Shown here in pieces: positions 10,951-23,473 of a stretch of DNA of 64,000 bases (positions are counted from its first letter, which is position 1; each line of letters opens with the position of its first letter). The stretch spans positions 1,966,625 through 2,030,624 of the forward strand of contig CM017560.1 of assembly GCA_007844125.1 (NCBI GenBank), written 5' to 3'. The notes under the pieces were generated by a model, which saw nothing but the letters and a program-made list of their open reading frames with translations, was not told the origin of the DNA and did no database searches. The stretch is from Sinonovacula constricta (lineage: Eukaryota; Mollusca; Bivalvia; Cardiida; Solecurtidae). Position numbers and translations under genes: made by a program.

Positions 10951-12705
10951 AGAAAAGAAAACAATCACAAAACAACTAATAGTTAGAACCGTCAACTGAA
11001 GTGTGTTTTACTTTATTCTTAGTAAAAAGGTAATTATTGTAAAGTAGTAGAAAGGTGCAACGATCACAAGTGTTTGACGAGCTGTCTTTGATACACTCAC
11101 CCTTAAATGATAATGACAATTTAATACTTATAGTTGTTATTTTAAACAAAACTGCTGCTTACTAAAACTTACTTTCAATTTTTTTGCCTTGTACTTTGTC
11201 GCTTTTATGATGTATATGTATATTGTGTCATTTCTTTAACATGTTAAATTAGGCTAAATTTATTTGGGCTATTTTGTTTTCTGTGAGACAAACAGAATTT
11301 ACATAAGTTTGATTGTAGTGTTTTGTGACAACGTAAAAGCGCGTCATTCCGAGATGTATAGAACTCTTTTAAATAAAAAGAACTGTGTAAGTGTTGATTT
11401 TAACACAATGCCGATACAGTGGAAAACGTTAGCAAGTTAAGTGTAAAAGTGACAAAACTGAGACGAAAGACTTCATTGAGAAACAGGCAGTACAGCTGTT
11501 ACCTCCTTGGGACATCCGTTCTGCAAGAGAACCGACTGAGATCTACATCATAATATTTTTTTCTAAAACAAAAACAGTGGAAAGTTAAAATAAATTAGAA
11601 CCAGAACAGTCTAAAAGTAATATTTACTTAGAACTAAAACTTAAGTCTTAATAACAACTGATTGAAATCAATTATGTCTGCTTTGCGAACGGTTGAGGAG
11701 AGAAAAATAATCATTATGCAAAAGACACAGACTATAATACTGAATGACGAAATTATTTGAGGTTTAAGAAAGTCGGTTACAGACACCTTTAAACTGGAAT
11801 AAACATTTCAATGTCTAACATATTTTATCAAACAAAATATGCAATAATCCGGATAGACTATTTAAGAGAAAGAAAATGTGCACGAGGTGATATGTTACTA
11901 TCGGTTATGCACCAAATCATTGTTGTCATCATATGAAAATTTGAGTAGGTCATGTGAGAATTACAACAAAAGTCAAAGGTATACTTCTGCTGCGATAGAT
12001 ATTAGAAAAAGGTATGTGCGTGTGTCAGTTTCATGAAATAATGCCACCCTCGAAGTAAAATTAATTCAGGCCAAGGTCAGGGAGGCCATTCTTACAGGGG
12101 TCATGAAATCCACACCTAAACAGATCTGTGACCTTGATGATTCCTTTCATTTAGAGACGTTTATCGACACCTCTGACCAGTGTAGTCATCAATGTCACGA
12201 GTAAAACTTATTATCTGAACAGAAGTTCTCAGATTGCGAAAGCAAACGAAAGCAATCATTTAAGATTATATATCGTTTATGGGATTAGTGTGTTGACTGT
12301 CTTATCTTGACAAATGTCTAAGTTTTTGGACCCTTTAAACTCCAATTTACCAACTCAATTCCGACCAACCGTTTTAAGGCCTGAAAATGTCTGCAGTTTT
12401 TTCTATGTGTGTTATTATCGATATTTCCTATGAAAAATAAGGCATTCAAATTATTTAATTTATGTTTAATATAATTATGTTGGAACACATCTGGGACCTT
12501 TCCGAAATTTCACGTTGCATAAAAAATGTAGAACGAATATAATATATATTGTTCATAATTGTTGGTTGCATTTATAATAATAAATATCACTAGAAAGTAT
12601 ACGATGGTGGAGATGTACCTAAGTTCGTTTTAAGAACTGTTTAAATCAAACATATGCTTCCCAACAGAACCAAGTTATTTGAGCTAAATGTTTCTTTTGT
12701 TACAG
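10951..12705. other. non-coding part of unit 1
   Basis: No exon, RNA gene or further mobile element can be supported. At 11988/11989 unit 1 lacks the 214 bases present at 22061-22274 in unit 2. Confidence 0.5.
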
Positions 12706-13183
12706 TTTCGACACTTCATAATGAGAAGATCACAAACTCGTCTAGCTTGCCTGGATCCGATTTAACAACAGCTGGAAAGGATACCTCCACAAACGCAACA
12801 CCTGACCCGGAATTCTATAATTGCAGCGAACAATGCCTACCTGCTCCTGATCCGATCCCGGCACCACCGTGTCCAAACACGATCCGCACAGACAACAGCA
12901 CTGATTTGTCGAACAGCTCGGCTCTTAACTGTAATGGAACTATTGAAAATTGTTCCATCGCCAGTAACGTCACATTCTGCAATGGTTCACTAGATAACGA
13001 CTGTACTTTCAACCGGTCAGTATCGAGTCTTTGCCCAAACCGTACGGAGGAGATGGCGGACATCACGACCTGCAGTACAAGGACGGGAGAGTGCTTTTAT
13101 GGTTGTGTCAAAGGATATGCCAAGCCATTTTGTGATCGGTTGTGTCCACAAAACTGCACAAGTTGCACTTATGACCAAGACAT
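12706..13183 (+). CDS. orphan ectodomain exon, glycan-rich plus EGF-like (unit 1)
   Basis: The exon follows a good acceptor (TTTTGTTACAG) and ends at a consensus donor (GTAAGT). It encodes about 159 residues: a low-cysteine, Ser/Thr/Asn/Pro-rich region with about a dozen N-x-S/T sequons, then a cysteine pattern (ECFYGC..CDRLCPQNCTSC) like the start of EGF-like repeats. It needs a phase-1 exon before it, and I find none to the left in this window, so its upstream partner is either outside the window or lost. Read past the donor, the frame stops at once (ATG TAA), so it could also serve as a terminal exon. Confidence 0.7.
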
Positions 13184-13187
13184 GTAA

Positions 13188-16100
13188 GTTTTTTCTTTGC
13201 AAAATGGTAGCTTCACGCACGTGTTCGAAATATTTCCTTTAAGCGTTATAGTTGCCGACATGTTCCCATTAATTGGCATTAAAATAGTGTACATGTAATC
13301 TTATGATAAACTATAACAGAAAGGTACTAACAAGTATGGCTTTTAGTTCAAGGCCAGTAAAAGCTTTCCACCGAAAATGGTGTCTTTGTTCATAAAGAAT
13401 GTTCTTGAGAACACTGTTGCATATTGCCCTAGTATGGTTTGCTATTTCTTTTGTAGTAGAACCATGTGCAATATGATAATTACCACATGCAATTAAATGT
13501 CCAGGTCACGATAAACAACAATTTAAGCTGTATATTATTAAAGCAGTTCAACCAATGGCCGCAACATGCATCTTAGAGCATAACAATCCCCCACCCCTAA
13601 AGAAATGCAGGCGCTATTACGACATTCTTCAGTTGTAAACAATTTACTGAAATTAATCCGATGTAGTGCGTATAATAAAAAAAACACAGTATTTTTATGT
13701 TTGGTTGAGACCATCTTTTCTCTTAGGTATGCGCACATGTTCCATTTTGTATCATGTGTAAGCTGTGTAAAAACCTTACACAAATACACACACCAATTAA
13801 ATAAATACATTGACCTGTTACGTTTACTCACGTTTATCACATTTATTACCAAAACTGGAATAGGTTTATGTGATCTTATAATCTTTCGTGTAAAGCAAAA
13901 CAGAAAAGACACATAGAAAAAACGAATTCACTATATCAAATAGATATAGCATACAATCTTTTCATTTTTAGCAGAAGGTGATCCAGATTCGTCTTTTCTT
14001 TACATATAAACATGTTCTATTTAGTTAAAAATAGAGTATGATTTAGTTAAGTAACAAATTGTTCTTGATGTGTTTTAAATGGAAGACTTTTATTTTAATA
14101 TATATAACATGTTCAAATACGAAAAGTATTTATGAAAGGTGTTTTAATGACATCGACTATAGTCATTAAAGCTAAAACACCACCACATTTTTACACTTAT
14201 TTTAGTATAATTATAATTATGATAATAATTGCATTAGCCATAAAGCAAAAATTTTGCAACTACTTCTTTCAGTTAAATACTTTGAAAATATGACTCGATC
14301 AACATTCAAGCATAGTTTATTTGTACAACTTTGTTAAATATTGGTTGCAGCAGCATTGGTCAGATAATTATACACATGCTTAAGTGACATTATTAAAGTG
14401 TTTCTCATATGCTTGAACATATTTCCTAAACAAAGCATCATGAACATTTTTGTGATGTAAACCAGTTCATGTTTATTAAAGCAAGGGGACCCGATACCGC
14501 CTGCTAGACTGTTCTGAAACAGACAAGTTCATGATAAACACACGGCTCAATTTTTCTTTGATTGAAACCATATATGTTTTTTTCATTGCAATTTAATGTA
14601 TTTTTGAATGTAACTACCCTTTGAATTTCCTGTATGTGCAAACCCACTTCATGTTTTAAATTCTAGTCAATTTAAGCTTTTTAAGCGAACTGTTTTAATA
14701 AAATTACACAGCCTTTAATATGCCTCGATTAATGTTATAATAATCAATGACTGCACTGGGAGTAGAACTGTCTTGTATCTACAGGAATTATTTTATAAGA
14801 GTACATGGCGTTGATGTTTGTTTAAAAAGCTAAAACTCTTATAAAGACAACTGGTATTTTAACATTTGAAAGTCAAAATCAAATAATAAAAAACCGTACT
14901 GAGAAAATTGTGACAATAAAAATATTGCTGATTGCACTGATAAGTGAATTTTTAATCTTTAACATGTAAGTTCACGTCAGACATTGTCAGACATTTAGGT
15001 TCACATGCATTTATTAAAATGCGCACTGATACATACAATCAACTAACCAAAGCATAGTCCAGTCTTACATAATAGTGCTCATTCAAGCAATACCTTTTTC
15101 TTTCGAACGCTATTGTCAAATATTCTATCAATCGTTCACACACAACAACAAAGCAATGCACGAACAAAAACTATCTTGGACTTAGATGACGGGCTAAATG
15201 CGCCTGTTTGATTGATAAATGCGCTGGCGTACGCACTATCGGACCTATGTTCGTTAGTTTCATTGCGTATCCGACAGTTTGCCTATATCTAGTACTTGCA
15301 ACAACTGGCTTGTTCTGAGGAATATACTGGCTTGTTCTGAATATACTTCAGTTAATAAAAGTTGTTTACAACATTACCTCACCTGTTCGGTAGTACAAAT
15401 CGTGAAATAGATTGCTTTCAAATCTTTAAATATACACGATACCAGCTAATATACATAGTAAATTCCCTCTATTAAGACCACCTCTCGTTCTGACTCAAAG
15501 TGGTCTTAAAAGAAAGTTGGTCTTAATTGTGAGTATAGGTGAGCGCGCGAAACCGGCATTGTTTATTATGAAAGTGTCCGGCTTATACGTTTCTGATCAT
15601 TGAAAATGGGCGTAAATCACACAAATAAAGACAGGCTAATACACTTCTTAAATTATTCTGCCATTTATGTATTGAACATATTTTAATCACATAAATCAAT
15701 GAAAATTACGTATGTCAGTCATTGAAAAAGCTGTCAATTGTTGTTCCATGGTTTATTTTAACAGAGCAATGTTGTTGAAAGAATGCAGAAGCAAGAATGA
15801 GCGAAAACAAGTCTGATGGTGTGCATTTATTTCTATTGCTGTCTGCCATGCGCATAATAGTTTTTCCTCAATAAAACAAAGAGCTAATCAATACAATGGA
15901 TAAAAAGTTTCGATTTTTTTAATCGGCACTAATGACATCACATTTATATTCTACATCAATACCTTTAAACTCATAATTTGTCATAATTATTGCAACAATG
16001 CTAGCAAATGTATTACCACTTCTAAGATTGCTATTTACCTGTATTAATCTGTCCAACCTCGCCGACAAGTTAACTGTTTTCACACTTTCTTTGATTGATC

Positions 16101-16939
16101 CGATCAATAAGCGCCTAACTGATGAAAATCATGATCTTGAGTGACCAGGTGTTCTAGTTTGTAAACTGAAAACAAGCTGGAGCACTATTTTGCTTATTAG
16201 CGAGTGCAAATTACACTATACTTTTTGTTCTTCCGGCCAAGATCGTCAATTGTGAGCACTTGTGGTCAGTATGTTCATAGAAAATACACAATTATGTTCT
16301 AGAGGGGTTGGTCGTACTGCCGGGTTAGCGGCGTGCTCGTTGTTGTGGTTAGATGTTTCAATGAATAACAAAGTCAAATAGTTTGTAATTAAGAAAAGGT
16401 AAATAAGAAAAGGTCCTATCAAAATAACCACTTACATTTAAGTATAAACTACCTCTAGACCAAGGCAAACAGGGTAGTAGGAGCGGTCGCATTAGTAGCG
16501 TGGTCGTTAGTTGGCATTTTAAAAATCCAAAACCGTTTGTCCAACTGTCGGATATCATATTAAGAGTAACATTTTTGTTTATATGTATTATAAATATAGT
16601 GGGGACCGCTTTGATTTTCACCCAGACTGACCTTGCGTCATAGTCGAAGCGCGCAATACCAGATCCGTTATCAAAACTTCTTTCACATTAATATATTTAA
16701 GAAGCATTTGACGTGATTCCCATCTAAACGGGCAAGGAAATTCAGCCAACAAAACGATTCGTTATATCTCAATTTAATGAAAGTACAATATAGTAACGTG
16801 GCAATTCCTATTGCTTATGTTAAAGAAAATATATTAAATAATGCGTACTCATGAGCCATATTGTATGTCTTAATTTTTTTACAGAATGTTGAAAAAAGGA
16901 AAAGACAATTTTTTAAATTTTATTATCTTTATCTCTATA

Positions 16940-16980
<41 letters not shown>

Positions 16981-18340
16981 GTAATCAAAGCGTACAGAAG
17001 CGCTGTGTGGGCGGTGTAAGCTTTACCCTGCACGCGATTACAATGTGCAAACAATGGTCAAAATGATTCCATAGTAAATCAAATGTACAACGCAATGAAA
17101 ATTGGAAAACAGGCAGAGTATTCAGTTACAAGTAAACACCTCTTTCAAAATATAGATTATACATTGGGACAAAAGTAACATCAGAGTCACTAACATCCGA
17201 TAATAGAAACCATTTTATTAACCATTTTATACTTTCTATATAATTTTGCCTTTTAACTTAAGTTAGGTTCTACAATAAATGCTCAAATACATGCTACAGG
17301 ATTCAACCAAAGTTTGAAATTAACTTCGACATCTTACGTTCCTGTGATCTGAATATAAAAATCATTAGCTAAAAACGTTTTAAAAGAGGAATCACCCCAG
17401 GCTTTTTCATATAACTAGAATAAGTCCAGGCTACTTCTAACAACAAAGGAAACACAAATAAAATAACACCTAATAAAAAACGAGCTAGGCAATGCAACGT
17501 TTTGAAGCTAAAGCTAAAACTAATTCTAGACTTTATGTTTTCATTCACCTGATAACAAGTGATTTATCTCCATACTACGTGAATATGTTGCAAATTAAAA
17601 GAGAATTTACGCAACAAAGCACACACAACAAATATGGCCGAAACCAGATTATGCAGTGGCGATTCGTCATTGGACTCAACACAAGAGGTCCGAATACAAA
17701 CAGCAGAACAGAACATAATATTATTTCGACTTTTGGAAAGTATATCGTCCTAAAATGCAATATAAACAAATCATACATATACATGTAGTATTTCAAGTGA
17801 CTAGTGAGGATTTTACCACATTTTAAAGTTAACTTTAAAGTTAAACTTGTTTCTGATATTGTCCAAAGATAAATGATGACCGAAATTCCAATGCACGAAA
17901 GCGCCGCATTTCACTTTTTCATGAAAACAACAATGGCGCAATCCATAGGACTTTCCAGGAACGAATTCCTATAGACGCCGCGCGCTGGCCAGGCGACGAA
18001 AATGCGTACCACTTATAAAACTATGTAAAACTTTCTTACTTATTTGATTTTCTGTAAAAAAATATGCATGAAAATCTCGAGACGGCACCGAAAACGTTTC
18101 AGTATGTATTTTATCCTGGAGAGTATGCACGGGAACATCTATTAAATTAGACCGAAATTACATAATTTAAGGAAGCTACGACCCTGTGCTGGCGATTTCT
18201 TTGTACCAAAAGTAGTGAACTAATTTATCGGCATTCGTTAAAAAGGTTTTTGGTTCGGTGAGTGGCTGACGATGGGTCAGCTGTGTATAGATTCTGACAG
18301 GACGGGCCGATTTTGATTTATTTAACACGTTGAATTTAAT
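13188..18340. other. non-coding part of unit 1 between exons
   Basis: About 5.1 kb with no exon I can support. Noted structures are a short hairpin at 15473-15509 (TTAAGACCAC..GTGGTCTTAA), and GC-richer patches at 16300-16350 and 16480-16500. Open frames at 13538-13916 and 16246-16621 occur on the strand opposite or in AT-rich composition and carry no domain signature. Confidence 0.5.
16941..16980 (+). repeat. (CTGT)n microsatellite (unit 1)
   Basis: About ten tetranucleotide units. The copy at 27233-27273 has the same length to within a base or two, consistent with a very recent duplication. Confidence 0.95.
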
Positions 18341-18587
18341 ATGAAGGCAATATTGTTATTATTTTTGTTCAGTAACAGGATGGTGTGCGAGTTCTGTACC
18401 GGAAACAATTACCTGGTGGACGGCCGCTGCACGCCATGTTCCAGTAACTGTGTGGTGACATATCCATCGTCATGCTTCATGCTGAACGGCACGTGTAGAT
18501 TCGGATGTCCGCTATTGCGATATGGCCCAACATGTGATAAAAGATGTAGAGGAATTTGTGCAAATGATATTTGCGATCAATTTACTG
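18341..18587 (+). CDS. signal-peptide exon of EGF-repeat gene (unit 1)
   Basis: The ATG opens a typical signal peptide (MKAILLLFLFSNRMVC) followed by a cysteine-rich EGF-like segment. The proposed exon ends after ..CDQFTG in phase 1 at a GT with weak context (G|GTTCGA). The next exon starts with GT GAG TGT, which restores the EGF pattern as TG-EC-YGC, so the junction is supported by both reading phase and domain register. It is probably the first coding exon, because the signal peptide is complete and I find no upstream exon to match. The protein enters the secretory pathway. Confidence 0.75.
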
Positions 18588-19292
18588 GTTCGATTTGATA
18601 TTTGTAACATATTTTACACGTTATTACTGTATTGTGATATTTTGATCTAGTTTAAGAGCTATTATATTTGGGATTTAATCTTTATGTAAAATGTCTTAAA
18701 TTATATTTATTATACGGCACAAACACATTTAAAAATCAACCGGCATTAGTTTATATATTGAGAGGGATAAGTAGCTGCTTCTTGTAAAACGTGTAACTAA
18801 TAATAAAACCTTGTATGACGTAAATTTTCTCCCTCTTAAAATAAAAACAAGCATTTCCATGCGTTTTATCCTAGTCAGTCATAGACTTAGTGGATTTCGA
18901 GTGTTCTATATATTTTACTTGCCTACTTAGAATATCCAACTTCTTTAATAAGTTCCCATTAAAACACAACTTAGTATGTTGTAAGTTTCAAAAGTGTGTC
19001 TACGACCGTAGTCTTAAACACCTAACCTTAAACAAATGCGTCATGGTAATCTTCCATCACTATTTATTTATGTCATATATTCATCAAAAGGAATACCTAA
19101 AATATTCACAACATTATCACTACAATTGCAACATTAATAAATACATTTTACTTCAGAGATGTTTATGTAATAATATCTGCCGGCCTGTAAACTGAAAAAA
19201 GTGCTTCCCTTCGGATTGATCACTAGGCGTTTTGTTTCCTTACATGTCCTTTACTGTTAATTATCAAATAGCATTTTACGATATGTTACCAG

Positions 19293-19961
19293 GTGAGTGT
19301 CCCTATGGTTGTAAGAGGTCCCAATACTGCAATCCATTCTGTACGACTCCGTGTGGTTTAGGATGCGTGCGCGGCGTGTGCAACATAGACTGTAGCTGTA
19401 AGGAAGGGTGCAGAGTAAATTTCTATGGAAGTGGATGTTTAGATCCTTGTCCAAAAGACTGCGTTTCCAATCTGAATAACGAAGAGACAAAGTGTAATTC
19501 GACAGATGGCGCTTGTTTGTTCGGTTGTGATAAAAACAAATCGTGGGGAAATAAATGTGAAAAACTCTGCCCATCAAACTGCGTTGCTGGTGAATGCATG
19601 CCAGAAGATGGAAACTGTTCACAAGGTTGTGATGGTAATTGGTACGGAGCTCATTGTTTATTCCCTTGCAATCTTAATTGTGTCAATGAATCATGCTTTG
19701 AAAGTGACGGGACATGTATCGAGGGTTGCAAACCTGGTTGGCATGGTGCACGATGTGACAGAGAGTGCAATACTAACTGCTTTAGTGGGATATGTGACCA
19801 GGACACCAGCGAATGTTTTGATGGTTGTAAAGTTGGCTTTTATGGGTCCGCATGTGAAAAGAACTGCAGAAAGGCGTGCGTCAGAAATGTATGTGACTTT
19901 AAGTTTGGTAACTGCACGTACGGTTGTGACGAGGGGTTTGAAGGACAAGACTGTGGAACAC
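19293..19961 (+). CDS. EGF-like repeat exon (unit 1)
   Basis: A single 669-base exon between a CCAG acceptor and a GTAAGT donor, entering and leaving in phase 1. It encodes six to seven cysteine-rich modules of the type C..NC....C....G.C..GC..G.YG..C, as in the MEGF10, SREC or Tie-like class of laminin-type EGF repeats. Several N-glycosylation sites are present. The exon is phase-compatible with both the glycan-rich exon at 22992 and the transmembrane exon at 32357. Compared with unit 2 it has a Gly in place of Ser (CDGNW) and a Glu in place of Lys (TCIEGC). Confidence 0.9.
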
Positions 19962-20812
19962 GTAAGTTCGAAATTATAGGTTTGCGATTCTTTTAATTTA
20001 AAACTTATTCAGCCAACCTCTACATTTATGTTCGTAACAGTTTAAACCTCTAGTACACGAGCAAACGTTAAAGATTTTTCCATCTTTGTAAAATTAAATT
20101 TCAAAATCTTAATCTAAGAAATCATAGATAACACATAATACAACATTCAAAAATACTTTAAACATCAAAATACAATACTGGGTTCCGAAACGTATAAATC
20201 CATTTAAAATGCAAAGTAGACCGTAAAATGTAAAACCACCCAACGCCATCGCATGCCTAAACTTTAAACACTACAATCCTATACATATGCTAATAATATT
20301 ATTTATCATTATTATGTCAAAGGTTTTAAGACTGGAAGTAACGTTTTGTCAAAATTTGCTTTGTATGGCTTGATCTAGTTATACTCACTGGCCATTAAAT
20401 GACCATTATGGTGTCGCCTTGTCCTGCCTTAAAAGCAAAACAACGACGAAAATAAACACAGAAAAAAAACAATATAAAAACAACAAAAATAAAAAAAAAC
20501 AAAGACAAAAACACAACAAAAACAACAAAACAACAACAACAACTAGCAAACAACAAGAAGAAGAAACCATTACATAGTCCTATTAGAACCATTCCCTGAG
20601 ATTTAAATGCACTTTAAGAAATGAATACAAGGAGTTATTGCACAAAACTATATGGAAATAACATCAGTTGTTGCCTCAGAATAGTCAGTCGGCAATAAGA
20701 CTTGTTTTCTTCAGATTTTATCATGTCTGTTTATGTGGTCCATCCTCTCAATTCTTGACGCTATTTAATCTGGGGAAAATATGTAATTCAAGCTAGCCAA
20801 CTAGTAGTTTGA

Positions 20813-21022
20813 CGTCCGTGGCGTAGTGGTAGAGTCACCGACTGTTTATCCTCTCCCATAGTAGGTTTGGGTCACGTTCAGGGCGAAGGACTTAATGAGG
20901 GAAGTTCTTCCCGCGGACTTGTGGTAAGCCGGCGGTTCTACACAAACATTTTACTAGAGTCCTCCTCCACAACAGCATGAAGTCGCAATAATGATCCTAA
21001 TTGGTCGTTGCGATGTATTTAA
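20813..21022 (+). mobile_element. tRNA-derived SINE (unit 2)
   Basis: Copy of the unit 1 SINE with the same A and B boxes. It was carried along by the segmental duplication and is not an independent insertion, since its flanks are also identical. Confidence 0.6.
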
Positions 21023-22060
21023 AGAAAAGAAAACAATCACAAAACAACTAATAGTTAGAACCGTCAACTGAAGTGTGTTTTACTTTATTCTTAGTAAAAA
21101 AGTAATTATTGTAAAGTAGTAGAAAGGTGCAACGATCACAAGTGTTTGACGAGCTGTCTTTGATACACTCACCCTTAAATGATAATGACAATTTAATACT
21201 TATAGTTGTTATTTTAAACAAAACTGCTGCTTACTAAAACTTACTTTCAATTTTTTTGCCTTGTACTTTGTCGCTTTTATGATGTATATGTATATTGTGT
21301 CATTTCTTTAACATGTTAAATTAGGCTAAATTTATTTGGGCTATTTTGTTTTCTGTGAGACAAACAGAATTTACATAAGTTTGATTGTAGTGTTTTGTGA
21401 CAACGTAAAAGCGCGTCATTCCGAGATGTATAGAACTCTTTTAAATAAAAAGAACTGTGTAAGTGTTGATTTTAACACAATGCCGATACAGTGGAAAACG
21501 TTAGCAAGTTAAGTGTAAAAGTGACAAAACTGAGACGAAAGACTTCATTGAGAAACAGGCAGTACAGCTGTTACCTCCTTGGGACATCCGTTCTGCAAGA
21601 GAACCGACTGAGATCTACATCATAATATTTTTTTCTAAAACAAAAACAGTGGAAAGTTAAAATAAATTAGAACCAGAACAGTCTAAAAGTAATATTTACT
21701 TAGAACTAAAACTTAAGTCTTAATAACAACTGATTGAAATCAATTATGTCTGCTTTGCGAACGGTTGAGGAGAGAAAAATAATCATTATGCAAAAGACAC
21801 AGACTATAATACTGAATGACGAAATTATTTGAGGTTTAAGAAAGTCGGTTACAGACACCTTTAAACTGGAATAAACATTTCAATGTCTAACATATTTTAT
21901 CAAACAAAATATGCAATAATCCGGATAGACTATTTAAGAGAAAGAAAATGTGCACGAGGTGATATGTTACTATCGGTTATGCACAAAATCATTGTTGTCA
22001 TCATATGAAAATTTGAGTAGGTCATGTGAGAATTACAACAAAAGTCAAAGGTATACTTCT

Positions 22061-22274
22061 GTCACTTCAATGATACAAGAAAAAATCCCGAAGAGTAATC
22101 ATCATCAAAGTCATCATTTTACGTAATCTTGTCGATCTGTATTGTCATATCGTTATTAACATCCTCAGTCAACATATTTTGACAGAGGCATAACTTTCAT
22201 CAACTAGGCTAAAACATAATTAACCACAAACACTCGAATGGTGTAAGGTACACACTGTGTCATTTATCGCATCA
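22061..22274. other. 214-base segment present only in unit 2
   Basis: Units 1 and 2 are collinear up to ..GTATACTTCT and again from GCTGCGATAG. The 214 bases between exist only here. I see no terminal repeats or target duplication. A short CTG at each edge would fit a microhomology deletion from unit 1 better than a transposon insertion into unit 2, but this is not decided. Confidence 0.9.
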
Positions 22275-22991
22275 GCTGCGATAGATATTAGAAAAAGGTA
22301 TGTGCGTGTGTCAGTTTCATGAAATAATGCCACCCTCGAAGTAAAATTAATTCAGGCCAAGGTCAGGGAGGCCATTCTTACAGGGGTCATGAAATCCACA
22401 CCTAAACAGATCTGTGACCTTGATGATTCCTTTCATTTAGAGACGTTTATCGACACCTCTGACCAGTGTAGTCATCAATGTCACGAGTAAAACTTATTAT
22501 CTTAACAGAAGTTCTCAGATTGCGAAAGCAAACGAAAGCAATCATTTAAGATTATATATCGTTTATGGGATTAGTGTGTTGACTGTCTTATCTTGACAAA
22601 TGTCTAAGTTTTTGGACCCTTTAAACTCCAATTTATCAACTCAATTCCGACCAACCGTTTTAAGGCCTGAAAATGTCTGCAGTTTTTTCTATGTGTGTTA
22701 TTATCGATATTTCATATGAAAAATAAGGCATTCAAATTATTTAATTTATGTTTAATATAATTATGTTGGAACACATCTGGGACCTTTCCGAAATTTCACG
22801 TTGCATAAAAAATGTAGAACGAATATAATATATATTGTTCATAATTGTTGGTTGCATTTATAATAATAAATATCACTAGAAAGTATACGATGGTGGAGAT
22901 GTACCTAAGTTCGTTTTAAGAACTGTTTAAATCAAACATATGCTTCCCAACAGAACCAAGTTATTTGAGCTAAATGTTTCTTTTGTTACAG

Positions 22992-23469
22992 TTTCGACAC
23001 TTCATAATGAGAAGATCACAAACTCGTCTAGCTTGCCTGGATCCGATTTAACAACCGCTGGAAAGGATACCTCCACAAACGCAACACCTGACCCGGAATT
23101 CTATAATTGCAGCGAACAATGCCTACCTGCTCCTGATCCGACCCCGGCACCACCGTGTCCAAACACGATCCGCACAGACAACAGCACTGATTTGTCGAAC
23201 AGCTCGGCTCTTAACTGTAATGGAACTATTGAAAATTGTTCCATCGCCAGTAACGTCACATTCTGCAATGGTTCACTAGATAACGACTGTACTTTCAACC
23301 GGTCAGTATCGAGTCTTTGCCCAAACCGTACGGAGGAGATGGCGGACATCACGACCTGCAGTACAAGATCGGGAGAGTGCTTTTATGGTTGTGTCAAAGG
23401 ATATGCCAAGCCATTTTGTGATCGGTTGTGTCCACAAAACTGCACAAGTTGCACTTATGACCAAGACAT
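22992..23469 (+). CDS. ectodomain exon, glycan-rich plus EGF-like (unit 2)
   Basis: Second copy of the exon at 12706-13183, with Thr for Ile (DPTPAP) and Ser for Thr (TRSGEC). Here a phase-1 partner does exist upstream: the EGF exon at 19293-19961 leaves one base, and this exon begins with the two bases that complete the codon. A secreted product signal peptide-EGF repeats-glycan-rich domain is therefore possible, ending at the TAA in 23471-23473 that overlaps the donor GTAAGT. If the donor is used instead (phase 2), the next suitable exon is not evident: the transmembrane exon needs phase 1. Confidence 0.7.
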
Positions 23470-23473
23470 GTAA

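Larger units (their letters stand above)
10131..20209 (+). repeat. tandem segmental duplication, unit 1 (about 10.08 kb)
   Basis: This unit is repeated almost base for base at 20210-30503. The offset is 10,079 at the start, 10,072 after the CAA-rich tract, 10,286 after a 214-base indel and 10,293-10,294 towards the end. Both units start TGCAAAGTAGACCG and end with ..AAATCCATTTAAAA. The two differ by scattered single bases: I count eight in about 1.4 kb of exon sequence. The unit carries a SINE, a CTGT microsatellite and three exons. Confidence 0.97.
19962..22991. other. intron or spacer spanning the unit 1/unit 2 junction
   Basis: Non-coding. It contains the junction at 20209/20210, the CAA tract and SINE copy of unit 2, and the 214-base segment specific to unit 2. 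No additional exon is supported. Confidence 0.6.

Noticed and set aside
13538..13916. Frames of 103 and 124 codons on opposite strands in unit 1
   Set aside because: The counterpart in unit 2 is broken by a small indel near 23965, which is not what a functional exon would show in a recent duplicate.
16246..16621. Minus-strand frames conserved in both duplicate units
   Set aside because: Conservation simply reflects the recent duplication; there is no domain or start context.
19257..19948. Frames opposite or offset to the EGF exon
   Set aside because: Shadows of the cysteine-rich coding frame.
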